A DNA stretch of 6,358 nt, from the NCBI GenBank assembly GCA_027295245.1, contig JAPULF010000214.1, forward strand, positions 1-6,358, written 5' to 3'. The DNA is from Planctomycetota bacterium. GTDB lineage: Bacteria; Planctomycetota; Phycisphaerae; UBA1845; UTPLA1. Every line of letters starts with the position of its first letter. Position 1 is the first letter of the stretch. Below the pieces are notes generated by a model. The model had not been told where the DNA came from, made no database searches, and saw only the letters and a list, made by a program, of their open reading frames with translations. The translations under genes were made by a program, and so were the position numbers. Shown here piece after piece: positions 1 to 5,374 of the stretch.

Positions 1-670
1 CCGAACCGCCCCGCACGATCTCGACCACGTCGCCGTCCTGCAATCGCGGCAGCATCGCCTCGAGACTCGCGCCCGGTATGTAGGTCGTCTCGAAGTCCTC
101 TTGCGGCCCGTCGACCTCCAGGCCGTACTTCGCAAAGAACGCGGAGCGACCAATCGATACCCGCATCGCCTTCTCCAAACCCGGCGCAAGTCGAGACGTG
201 ACGTCCTCGAACAACCACTCGTTGTTCACGTTCCAGTCCGCCTCGGTGAAGTGGTTCCGCGTAAGCATCCCGATCTCACCATCGCGATAGCGAATCCGTT
301 GCAACGTGCGAAAAAACGACCGCCAGTCGCTCGCCAACGCCATGGCGTACGTGTGCTCCACGAATGTCACGCAATCGCTCGCCGACAGACAATACAACGG
401 GTCCGGATCGTGCAGCTCGAACGGCCCTTCACCCAACAGAAACAGTCGATAAGGCTGCCCGACGTTCTGTCGCCCGAGGAGTGCGACCCGGTCGAGGCCG
501 CCCGGATGAGCCGCATGCAACCATCCCAGGTACGCATCGATTTCCGTTTCGCTGAACGTATAGAGCGGCGCCGCCCGAAGCTCCGCCAGACCCCGCTCCG
601 ACCCCGGACCATGCCCGCATCCGGCGACAAACGCCGAAGCCCCGATCGCCACCCACGCGAAGATCCTCAT
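1..670 (-). CDS. DUF1460 / N-acetylmuramoyl-L-alanine amidase-like lipoprotein, 3' end beyond window
   Basis: The visible 223 residues match the DUF1460 family, which Pfam describes as N-acetylmuramoyl-L-alanine amidase-like and which has a papain/NlpC-P60-like fold. The role would be trimming peptidoglycan or its fragments in the cell envelope. Residues 1-18 form a lipoprotein signal peptide: a short start with one Arg, a hydrophobic stretch, then the lipobox VAGC with Cys18. The family core follows: GQPYRLFLLGEGPFE (71-85), DPLYCLSASDCVTFVE (90-105) with probable nucleophile Cys100, LQRIRYRDG (123-131), then RNHFTEADW (138-146) with probable catalytic His140. The end visible here, QDGDVVEIVRGG, resembles the family motif before its last strands. 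The ATG at 668-670 was chosen because it gives the signal peptide; no clear Shine-Dalgarno precedes it. The gene starts 63 bases after rpoN on the same strand and may be cotranscribed. Family assignment is firm by motif recall; substrate is not known. Confidence 0.85.
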   Translation of the reverse strand, partial: MRIFAWVAIGASAFVAGCGHGPGSERGLAELRAAPLYTFSETEIDAYLGWLHAAHPGGLDRVALLGRQNVGQPYRLFLLGEGPFELHDPDPLYCLSASDCVTFVEHTYAMALASDWRSFFRTLQRIRYRDGEIGMLTRNHFTEADWNVNNEWLFEDVTSRLAPGLEKAMRVSIGRSAFFAKYGLEVDGPQEDFETTYIPGASLEAMLPRLQDGDVVEIVRGGS

Positions 671-733
671 GCCGGCAAGCGTAAACTCGAGTCCCCGAAA
701 TTCATAGAGTGCAGTGAGAGAAGGATGCGTCCG

Positions 734-2272
734 TCAATACTCGCGGCGTTGCGGGGCCGACGGAATATCGAGTTGGGACCGATACTTCGCAACCGTCCGC
801 CGCGAAAGCTTCACGCCCGACTCCGCCAGCTTCTTCGCGACCTTTTCGTCGTGCATCGGATTGGACTTGTCTTCGTTGTCGATGATTTCCTTGACCTTGG
901 CCTTGACCGTGTCCCAACTCACGCTCGCCCCCGACGCGTCTTCCGTACCGCCCGTGAAAAACATCCGCAACGGATAGATCCCCCGAGGCGATTGCATGTA
1001 CTTGCCGTCCACCGTCCGGCTGACCGTCGACGGATCGCATTTGAACTCCTCGGCCAGATCCCGCATCCGAAGAACATTCAGAAACTGCGGCCCGTAGTCG
1101 AAAAACTCCCGCTGCCGGTCGACGATCACCTTCCCGATCTCGAGCATGCGGGCCCGACGATACTGAATCGCGTCGATCAGGGCCCCCGCCGCCTCGATCC
1201 GCTTCTTGATGAACTCCCGGGCCTGGGCGTCTTCAGTCTTGTCCCGAAGCATCAGGCGATAGCGCTGCGATATCCGAAGCCGAGGGCTGCTGCCGCGCGC
1301 CAGTCGAACCGAATAGCCGTCCCCGTCGTCCGAATAATCCACCAGAATATCGGGAGATATTCGAATTATGTCGACCGGCTTCACCAGCAGACCGGGGTGA
1401 TGGTTCAGCTTGCCGATCACCTTCAGGGCCGCCTTGATCTCCTCAATGCCCTGATTCGTCTTCTTCGCGACCAGCGGAAACCGATTCGCCGCCAGATCGA
1501 CCAGGTGTTCGCGCACCAATTCCGCATGCAGAGGATTCGAATCCCCCAGGGCGTCAAGCTGAATCAACAGGCATTCGGTCAGGTCGCGGGCCCCGACCCC
1601 GATCGGTTCCAGCGTCTGAACCAGCGACAGGCCCTCATCCAGGACTTCTTCCGAAACCGGTGGCTTGCGGGAGTCGGCGATCTCCTCCATCAGCCGATCG
1701 GTCTCCTCATTCGTCCGCTTGATGATCAACGGCGTCGCGTCGAAAGTCGCCCCGCTCACCGCCGCGGGATGATGCTCCCGCTCCGTGCGCAGGTATCCGT
1801 CCTCATCCATCCAGTCGATGATCAACTCCCCCGAATCCTTCACTTCCGGAGAGCACTCAGTCAGGCTCCACTGTTTGATAAGTTGTTCTTTGAGGCCCTC
1901 GCTCCGTGCCGCCGTGTTGGCCATCGCGTCCATCTTGACGTCGCGTTCGCCCGACGACGAACCGGCCCGCCCGAACGCCAGATCACCCGGATCCAATTCC
2001 AGATCACGGGCCATGCCGTCCAGGCGATCGAAGCTTTCGGCCTCCGAATCGTTTGCTTCGTTCCGAACGGGCTCGTCCTTCGGAGCGGCATCATTCGCAG
2101 TCACGTTTTCCGATTCTTCCAATACCGGATTCGATTCCAACTCAGTCCGAATCCGCGCCTCCAGGGCCGCCAGCGGAAGCTGCAGAATCTCCATGGACTG
2201 AATGAGCTGCGGTGTCAGCCGCTGCTCCAGCCGCATCTGCTGCGATGGAAGCATCGAAAGGTACTGCGACAT
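734..2272 (-). CDS. rpoN: RNA polymerase sigma-54 factor RpoN
   Basis: Sigma-54 directs core RNA polymerase to promoters with GG and GC at -24 and -12, and opens DNA only with an AAA+ enhancer-binding activator. The 512-residue product has all regions. Region I is residues 10-52, with the Leu/Gln-rich activator-responsive segment (RLTPQLIQSMEILQLP, then ELESNPVLEE). Region II is acidic and variable, about 53-120. The core-binding domain follows, with WMDEDGYL (154-161) and LEPIGVGARDLTECL (221-235). The -12 helix-turn-helix lies around 402-430 (RMRDLAEEFKCDPSTVSRTV). The RpoN box that reads the -24 element is 490-498 (SRRTVAKYR), with Ser in place of the usual leading Ala. About 20-30 extra residues lie between the DEDGYL and GVGARDL motifs (161-208). 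The start at 2270-2272 is chosen over a longer open frame because region I begins there and GGAG sits 5 bases upstream. It follows recR after 168 bases that contain its own promoter-like signals. Confidence 0.96.
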   Translation of the reverse strand: MSQYLSMLPSQQMRLEQRLTPQLIQSMEILQLPLAALEARIRTELESNPVLEESENVTANDAAPKDEPVRNEANDSEAESFDRLDGMARDLELDPGDLAFGRAGSSSGERDVKMDAMANTAARSEGLKEQLIKQWSLTECSPEVKDSGELIIDWMDEDGYLRTEREHHPAAVSGATFDATPLIIKRTNEETDRLMEEIADSRKPPVSEEVLDEGLSLVQTLEPIGVGARDLTECLLIQLDALGDSNPLHAELVREHLVDLAANRFPLVAKKTNQGIEEIKAALKVIGKLNHHPGLLVKPVDIIRISPDILVDYSDDGDGYSVRLARGSSPRLRISQRYRLMLRDKTEDAQAREFIKKRIEAAGALIDAIQYRRARMLEIGKVIVDRQREFFDYGPQFLNVLRMRDLAEEFKCDPSTVSRTVDGKYMQSPRGIYPLRMFFTGGTEDASGASVSWDTVKAKVKEIIDNEDKSNPMHDEKVAKKLAESGVKLSRRTVAKYRSQLDIPSAPQRREY

Positions 2273-2277
2273 CGAAA

Positions 2278-2281
2278 CTCC
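2278..2281 (-). promoter_or_regulatory. Shine-Dalgarno of rpoN
   Basis: GGAG on the minus strand, 5 bases before the ATG at 2270-2272. The reading frame is open for 54 more codons upstream, but those residues resemble no sigma-54 sequence, so this site settles the start. Confidence 0.75.
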
Positions 2282-2348
2282 GATAAGAACCACCCAAGCC
2301 GGGCGATTGCGACCGCATTCGCGTCGCCAAAGCCTGATCCAACCTCTA

Positions 2349-2357
2349 ATTATAACA
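2349..2357 (-). promoter_or_regulatory. extended -10 promoter element for rpoN
   Basis: The minus strand reads TGTTATAAT, a perfect TATAAT with the TG of an extended -10. No good -35 hexamer is seen 16-18 bases upstream (that position holds CACGCA-like sequence), which is tolerated when an extended -10 is present. Transcription would begin near 2342, leaving a leader of about 70 bases before rpoN. A second TATAAT at 2378-2383 also reads toward rpoN but lacks both the TG and a -35. The site stands out as AT-rich in GC-rich surroundings. Seen directly; use as a promoter is inferred. Confidence 0.55.
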
Positions 2358-2360
2358 TAT

Positions 2361-2378
2361 TCACGCCCATCTGCGTGA
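2361..2378. repeat. perfect inverted repeat between two TATAAT boxes (possible operator)
   Basis: TCACGC, six bases, then GCGTGA: arms at 2361-2366 and 2373-2378. It lies directly between the two TATAAT boxes that face rpoN, touching the one at 2378-2383, in the place where a repressor operator would act on the extended -10 promoter. It could equally be a chance 6-base repeat. Confidence 0.4.
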
Positions 2379-2390
2379 TTATAGATCGGT

Positions 2391-2407
2391 TTGGCACACG
2401 GATTGCT
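2391..2407 (+). promoter_or_regulatory. sigma-54 (-24/-12) promoter-like site facing away from rpoN
   Basis: TTGGCAC, five bases, TTGCT. This matches the sigma-54 consensus YTGGCACG-N4-TTGCW except that A replaces the G after TGGCAC. The invariant GG (2393-2394) and GC (2405-2406) are separated by exactly 10 bases, the required spacing. It reads on the plus strand, so the start would be near 2418 and RNA would run antisense into recR. It overlaps the area just upstream of the TATAAT boxes that serve rpoN. The match is seen directly; function is inferred from its quality and its place next to the gene for sigma-54 itself. No activator binding site was identified. Confidence 0.5.
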
Positions 2408-2416
2408 GGAATTCCA
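2407..2416. repeat. 10-base palindrome beside the sigma-54-like site
   Basis: TGGAATTCCA is self-complementary and begins on the last base of the -12 element of the sigma-54-like site, covering most of the region up to the predicted start. It could bind a dimeric regulator; nothing else supports this. Confidence 0.25.
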
Positions 2417-2440
2417 ACATTGCCGACGTTGCACTTTGCC

Positions 2441-3043
2441 TCAAAACTCCCGCCGGCCCTCGATCGCATCCTGAAGAACCGCCCGACTGGCGTATTCCAA
2501 TTGCGAGCCCGTCGGAAGACCGCGGGCCAATTGCGTCACGCGAACCCCGGTCGGGGCCAGCAGGCTCTTGATGTGCAGGGCCGTCCCCTCGCCTTCCATG
2601 GTCGGGTTCGTCGAAATGACCACCTCGGACACGCCCCCGGCCTTGACCCGATCGTGCAATGCCCCCAGCGTCAAATCGCCCGGCTCGATCCCGTCCAGCG
2701 GGGCGATGTGCCCCAGGAGAACGTGGTAAACACCCCGTATCAGGCCCGTCGATTCCAGCATCAACACGTCCTTGGGCTGCTCCACGACGAACACCTGCGT
2801 CTGATCCCGCCGGGGATCGCCGCAAATCGTGCAGGGGTCCGACTCGGTCAGGTTATAGCAGATTCGGCAGTGGCGAACCTGCTCCTTCACGTCGCGAATG
2901 GCCTTGGCAAGGCCCAACGCCGTGTCGGCGTCCGACTTGAGAACGTGAAACGCCAGCCTCTCGGCGCTGCGCGGGCCGATCCCGGGCAGCTTCTCAAATT
3001 CAGACATAAGTCTTTTTAGCGAAGAAGGAACCGCGTCGCCCAT
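2441..3043 (-). CDS. recR: Recombination mediator protein RecR
   Basis: RecR works with RecO (and RecF) to load RecA on SSB-coated single-stranded DNA at gaps in the RecFOR repair pathway. The 200-residue product is the normal family length. Domains in order: helix-hairpin-helix at 19-33 (LPGIGPRSAERLAFH); a four-cysteine zinc site, Cys59, Cys62, Cys71, Cys74; a Toprim domain, about 80-175, with VVEQPKDVLMLESTG (86-100) and VISTNPTMEGEGTALHI (142-158); then the C-terminal QLARGLPTGSQLEYA (171-185). In that last motif the acidic residue usual before LEY is Gln, and the Asp usual after EYA is Ser. The ATG at 3041-3043 is preferred to the adjacent GTG because GAAGG lies 6 bases before the ATG and only 3 before the GTG. 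It follows ybaB after 142 bases, in the conserved dnaX-ybaB-recR order. Confidence 0.96.
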   Translation of the reverse strand: MGDAVPSSLKRLMSEFEKLPGIGPRSAERLAFHVLKSDADTALGLAKAIRDVKEQVRHCRICYNLTESDPCTICGDPRRDQTQVFVVEQPKDVLMLESTGLIRGVYHVLLGHIAPLDGIEPGDLTLGALHDRVKAGGVSEVVISTNPTMEGEGTALHIKSLLAPTGVRVTQLARGLPTGSQLEYASRAVLQDAIEGRREF

Positions 3044-3049
3044 CACTAG

Positions 3050-3054
3050 CCTTC
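3050..3054 (-). promoter_or_regulatory. Shine-Dalgarno of recR
   Basis: GAAGG on the minus strand, six bases before the ATG at 3041-3043. It favours that ATG over the GTG one codon upstream. Confidence 0.6.
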
Positions 3055-3144
3055 AGATTTGAGGTCTCGTTTCGATAATGCCGGATGACAAGGGGGCTAT
3101 CTCGAGAGCAACCGTGGCACGGGTCTCCTACCCGCGGAAACGGC

Positions 3145-3162
3145 CATTGGACGGTTCCAATG
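3145..3162 (-). other. hairpin in the ybaB-recR gap
   Basis: On the minus strand CATTGGA, loop ACCG, TCCAATG: seven perfect pairs closed on a 4-base loop, starting 23 bases after the ybaB stop. Only three Ts follow, and not directly, so it is not a standard intrinsic terminator. It may attenuate or stabilise the mRNA between ybaB and recR. A weaker 5-pair stem (CGGGT / ACCCG) follows at 3120-3134. Confidence 0.45.
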
Positions 3163-3185
3163 ACACGAGACGCTTGGACAGCGGC

Positions 3186-3530
3186 CTACCCGACGCCGTC
3201 CAGCATCCCTTCGAGCCCCGGGATGTTCATGCCGCCGGTCATCTCTTGCATCTTTTCTTTCATGCCGTCCGCCGCCTTGCGTTGCGCGGCGGCAACCGCG
3301 GCCTTGACAAGGTCCTCGAGCATCTCGACGTCCCCCGACTTGACCGTCTCCGGGGTGATCTTGAGCGAAACCAGACCCATCTTCCCGTTGACCGTGGCGC
3401 TGACCGCCCCGGCCCCGGCATCCGCTTCGAACGTCGTCGACTCCAGAGATTCCTTCATCTCTTTCATCTTGGACTGCATCAACTTGGCCTGCTTCAGCAT
3501 GCCGGCCATGTCTCCCAGTTTGCCGAACAT
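3186..3530 (-). CDS. YbaB/EbfC family nucleoid-associated protein
   Basis: A 114-residue protein of the YbaB/EbfC family, small dimeric DNA-binding proteins that coat the nucleoid and are widely encoded between dnaX and recR. It begins MFGKLGDMAGMLKQAKLMQ, the usual Met/Lys-rich amphipathic first helix. The central GAGAVSATVNGKMGLVSLKI (about 40-59) is the family's beta-sheet signature, ending in the conserved ITPE. A long helix follows (MLEDLVKAAVAAAQRKAADGMKEKM), then a Gly/Met-rich tail ending in IPGLEGMLDGVG. The length is close to that of E. coli YbaB. The start is supported by AGGAG 5 bases upstream, and this site overlaps the dnaX stop codon with only 9 bases between the genes, so translation of the two is probably coupled. 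DNA target and effect on repair cannot be read from sequence. Confidence 0.95.
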   Translation of the reverse strand: MFGKLGDMAGMLKQAKLMQSKMKEMKESLESTTFEADAGAGAVSATVNGKMGLVSLKITPETVKSGDVEMLEDLVKAAVAAAQRKAADGMKEKMQEMTGGMNIPGLEGMLDGVG

Positions 3531-3534
3531 GAAC

Positions 3535-3540
3535 TCTCCT
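3535..3540 (-). promoter_or_regulatory. Shine-Dalgarno of ybaB overlapping the dnaX stop
   Basis: AGGAGA on the minus strand starts on the last base of the dnaX TAA stop (3540-3542) and stands 5 bases (from AGGAG) before the ybaB ATG. This arrangement favours reinitiation by ribosomes that have just finished dnaX. Confidence 0.75.
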
Positions 3541-5009
3541 TATGGACCCGGCGGCTCCGCCGTAGGCGCGCCCGGGCCTTGCTGCACCTCGATGATTCTT
3601 CCGTCGAATACGTCCAATGCCGACCGAACCATCGGCTCGGCGTGGGCCGTCTTGAGGTCGGACTGCGTCACCCGACCGCCGGATCCCGGTGGCGTCGGAC
3701 GCGGCCCGGTCGAGTGCCCCACGGAAGACACCGACGCCTCGCGACTGCCCGGCCCGGATTCGGACGAACCGGGCACCGGCGATTCCGCCTTGCGCGGCGG
3801 TACCGCCGCAACCCCTTCTTGCGCCTTCGGAGACGGCCGATTCACCGCCCCAGCCGGCGGCCGCGAATCCGAGTCCACACCTTCGACGCATTCGAGAAGC
3901 GTCTCGATCGACGAGAAATTCGATGCCTCGGCCAGACGAACCACCGCGGAGTCGACCAACGCCCGACCGCTCCCGCTGAACTTGACGCTGCGCCGCAACT
4001 CCTCCAGCAGCGAGATCATATAAACATACGCCCCGGCGTCGAACTTCCCGGATTGTTCCAACAGCACCGCCCGCAGCCCCGCCGGCGCGTCCACCAATTC
4101 GGTCTCGGCGCCGCACACGCGAAGCACCATCAGGTCGCGCATCTGATCGATCAGCAGCGTACACCAATAGTCCAGCGTGTAGCCCTGCCCCAGACTCTCA
4201 TCAACCACCGCCAGCGCCCCGGCCGCATCCCCCTCGCCAACCCGATCGATCAGACGGCTCAACACCTCGTCATGCGGGACGGGCAGAATCTCGTCCACCA
4301 CCTCGGGCGAAATAGTCTCGCTCAAGGAAAGAACCTGATCCAGAAGCGAAAGTGCGTCGCGCATCGAACCGTTGGCCAATCGGGCGATTCGCCGGATCGC
4401 GGCGGCGTCCGCCGAGACCTCTTCCTTCTTGCAGATCGATTCGAGTTGTGTCGCGATCTCCGGTACCGAGATCGACTTGAAATCGAATCGTTGGACGCGG
4501 CTCTGGATCGTCGCCGGCACCTTCTGCGGCTCGGTCGTCGCAAAAATGAACTTCACGTGGTCCGGAGGCTCTTCCAGCGTCTTCAACAGGGCGCTAAAGG
4601 CCGCCGTACTCAGCATGTGGACCTCGTCGATGATGTAGACCTTGAAGCGGGCTCGGGCCGGACGATAGATGGCGTTGCTCCGCAGATCGCGGATGTTATC
4701 GACGCCCGTGTTACTTGCCGCATCGATCTCGATCACATCCACGTCCTCGCCGCGCGCGATCGATTCGCACGAGTCGCACGTGCAGCAGGGGTCGGGCGTC
4801 GGCTTGTCGCTGGAAAGGCAATTGAGGCACTTCGCCAGAATGCGGGCCATCGACGTCTTACCGACGCCGCGCGTCCCGCAAAACAGATACCCATGATGAA
4901 TGCGATCCGAAACGATCGCATTGCGCAGCGTGGTGGTAATCGGGTCTTGACCGACAACCTCGCCGTAGGTCTGGCTCCGAAACTTTCGCGCTAGAACTGT
5001 GTATGACAT
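3540..5009 (-). CDS. dnaX: DNA polymerase III subunit gamma/tau (clamp loader ATPase)
   Basis: DnaX is the ATPase of the clamp loader that places the beta sliding clamp on primed DNA. The 489-residue product starts MSYTVLARKFRSQTYGEVVGQ, the family's hallmark start. Walker A is GTRGVGKT (45-52). The zinc module uses Cys64, Cys75, Cys78 and Cys81. Walker B is YIIDEVHM (125-132), sensor 1 is FATTE (156-160), and sensor 2 is GSMRDAL (214-220). The usual SRC motif reads SRV (170-172), so the arginine finger is kept but Cys is Val. Domain III runs to about 375. A Pro/Ser/Gly-rich linker (380-450) follows, then a short conserved-looking end, AEPMVRSALDVFDGRIIEVQQ (458-477). It is longer than E. coli gamma (431) and shorter than tau (643). 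No A or T run in the last third suggests programmed frameshifting. The frame is open 27 codons further upstream, but family homology begins at this ATG. No strong Shine-Dalgarno is visible. Confidence 0.97.
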   Translation of the reverse strand: MSYTVLARKFRSQTYGEVVGQDPITTTLRNAIVSDRIHHGYLFCGTRGVGKTSMARILAKCLNCLSSDKPTPDPCCTCDSCESIARGEDVDVIEIDAASNTGVDNIRDLRSNAIYRPARARFKVYIIDEVHMLSTAAFSALLKTLEEPPDHVKFIFATTEPQKVPATIQSRVQRFDFKSISVPEIATQLESICKKEEVSADAAAIRRIARLANGSMRDALSLLDQVLSLSETISPEVVDEILPVPHDEVLSRLIDRVGEGDAAGALAVVDESLGQGYTLDYWCTLLIDQMRDLMVLRVCGAETELVDAPAGLRAVLLEQSGKFDAGAYVYMISLLEELRRSVKFSGSGRALVDSAVVRLAEASNFSSIETLLECVEGVDSDSRPPAGAVNRPSPKAQEGVAAVPPRKAESPVPGSSESGPGSREASVSSVGHSTGPRPTPPGSGGRVTQSDLKTAHAEPMVRSALDVFDGRIIEVQQGPGAPTAEPPGP

Positions 5010-5017
5010 GGAGGCCC

Positions 5018-5037
5018 GTTCCGAATCCCGAGGGAAC
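5018..5037 (-). other. small hairpin just upstream of the dnaX start
   Basis: GTTCC (5033-5037) can pair with GGAAC (5018-5022) around a 10-base loop, ending 8 bases before the dnaX ATG. The purine-rich GGAAC is the nearest thing to a ribosome binding site, so the stem could limit dnaX initiation. Five pairs is short, so this is tentative. Confidence 0.25.
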
Positions 5038-5061
5038 AAGTGCTGCGTCGCGCTTCCTTCG

Positions 5062-5080
5062 GCCGCCCCAACGGCGCGGC
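5062..5080 (-). other. GC-rich hairpin between SRP RNA and dnaX
   Basis: On the minus strand GCCGC (5076-5080) pairs with GCGGC (5062-5066), and two more CC/GG pairs can form inside a G-G mismatch, closing on GTT. There is no T-run after it, so it is not a textbook terminator. It may mark the SRP RNA 3' end by processing, or let part of transcription read on into dnaX. Confidence 0.4.
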
Positions 5081-5102
5081 GGCGTAGCACTCGGCGTCAG
5101 TC

Positions 5103-5220
5103 GGCTCCGACCCAGCGACCCACGGCACATGCATCAACGAAGCTGGGCTGCTCGGTTTCCCGCCTGACCCGCTGGCCCCGCAACACATTGCATGGGACCA
5201 GGTCATCAACGCTTCATGCC
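5103..5220 (-). ncRNA. ffs: Signal recognition particle RNA (4.5S-type core)
   Basis: The RNA that joins Ffh to form the SRP, which targets nascent membrane and secreted proteins to FtsY. The apical domain is diagnostic: GTCAGG (5163-5168), CGG-GAAA-CCG stem and GNRA tetraloop (5153-5162), AGCAGC (5147-5152). This is the bacterial form GUCAGG-stem-loop-AGCAGC that Ffh binds. Pairing continues below it: GGGGC with GCTTC, CATGCA (5189-5194) with TGCATG (5128-5133), GACC (5201-5204) with GGTC (5117-5120), and GGC (5218-5220) with GCC (5103-5105). The 3' strand has ATGTGCCG, like the conserved GUGUGCCG or AUGUGCCG of known SRP RNAs. The 118-base core is near the 114 of E. coli 4.5S RNA. Ends are set by pairing only, and the transcript probably begins near 5253. 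The tetraloop is GAAA rather than the commoner GGAA. SRP RNA just upstream of dnaX is also seen in Bacillus. It fills most of the 365-base gap. Confidence 0.9.
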
Positions 5221-5253
5221 GCCGCGGGCGACGCCGCCCGCTAAGCAGGCGGC
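5218..5253 (-). other. strong 5' hairpin of the SRP transcript
   Basis: GCCGCC (5248-5253) pairs with GGCGGC (5218-5223). After a 6-base bulge TGCTTA, GCGGGCG (5235-5241) pairs with CGCCCGC (5224-5230) on loop GCGT: thirteen perfect pairs starting at the predicted transcription start. It lies where the Alu domain would be in long Gram-positive SRP RNAs, and the bulge plus stem (TGCTTAGCGGG) recalls the 5' part of Bacillus scRNA as I remember it. It may be a processed leader, or part of a longer SRP RNA. Confidence 0.55.
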
Positions 5254-5260
5254 ACACCGA

Positions 5261-5288
5261 ATTATATCGACCAGACCCGGTCTGTCTA
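5261..5288 (-). promoter_or_regulatory. sigma-70 type promoter of SRP RNA (and probably dnaX cluster)
   Basis: On the minus strand TAGACA (5283-5288, five of six with TTGACA), 16 bases, then a perfect TATAAT (5261-5266). Transcription would start near G5253, 33 bases before the SRP RNA core. This is the best promoter in the window and is placed for the SRP RNA. With no clear terminator before dnaX, readthrough may also express dnaX, ybaB and recR. Confidence 0.75.
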
Positions 5289-5374
5289 ATGTGCCGTCGG
5301 GACCTGTGAACGCGGCAGCGCCAAGGTCGCGCCCGCGAGCAGGCCGGAAACCGGGAATGCGTGCGGTGATACGC

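Noticed and set aside
690..740. TTGACG and TATGAA in the rpoN-lipoprotein gap as a promoter
   Set aside because: The spacing is about 25 bases, too long for a sigma-70 promoter.
2273..2434. 54-codon N-terminal extension of rpoN
   Set aside because: The residues resemble no sigma-54 region I sequence, the stretch holds TATAAT boxes, and a GGAG site sits 5 bases before the internal ATG that matches the family start.
101..3019. Open frame of 972 codons on the plus strand
   Set aside because: It lies antisense to recR, rpoN and the lipoprotein gene, all with clear family motifs. The translation is Arg/Pro/His/Gln-rich with no recognisable domain, as expected from the reverse strand of GC-rich coding DNA.
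3115..3131. Second TGGCACG on the plus strand, a possible sigma-54 -24 element
   Set aside because: The -12 position at 10-base spacing lacks GC, so the invariant pair is missing.
3540..3900. Programmed frameshift in dnaX that would make a short gamma form
   Set aside because: No A AAA AAG-like or T-run slippery sequence appears in the last third of the gene.
3078..4994. Open frame of 638 codons on the plus strand
   Set aside because: Antisense to dnaX and ybaB, with Arg/His-rich low-information translation. A shadow of GC-rich codon use.
5010..5090. 27-codon N-terminal extension of dnaX
   Set aside because: DnaX proteins begin at the MSYxVLARK sequence; the extension overlaps the non-coding region with hairpins after SRP RNA.
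4991..5257. Small ORFs within the SRP RNA region on both strands
   Set aside because: They overlap a structured RNA with diagnostic motifs and a promoter, and the translations are low-complexity without homology that I recognise.
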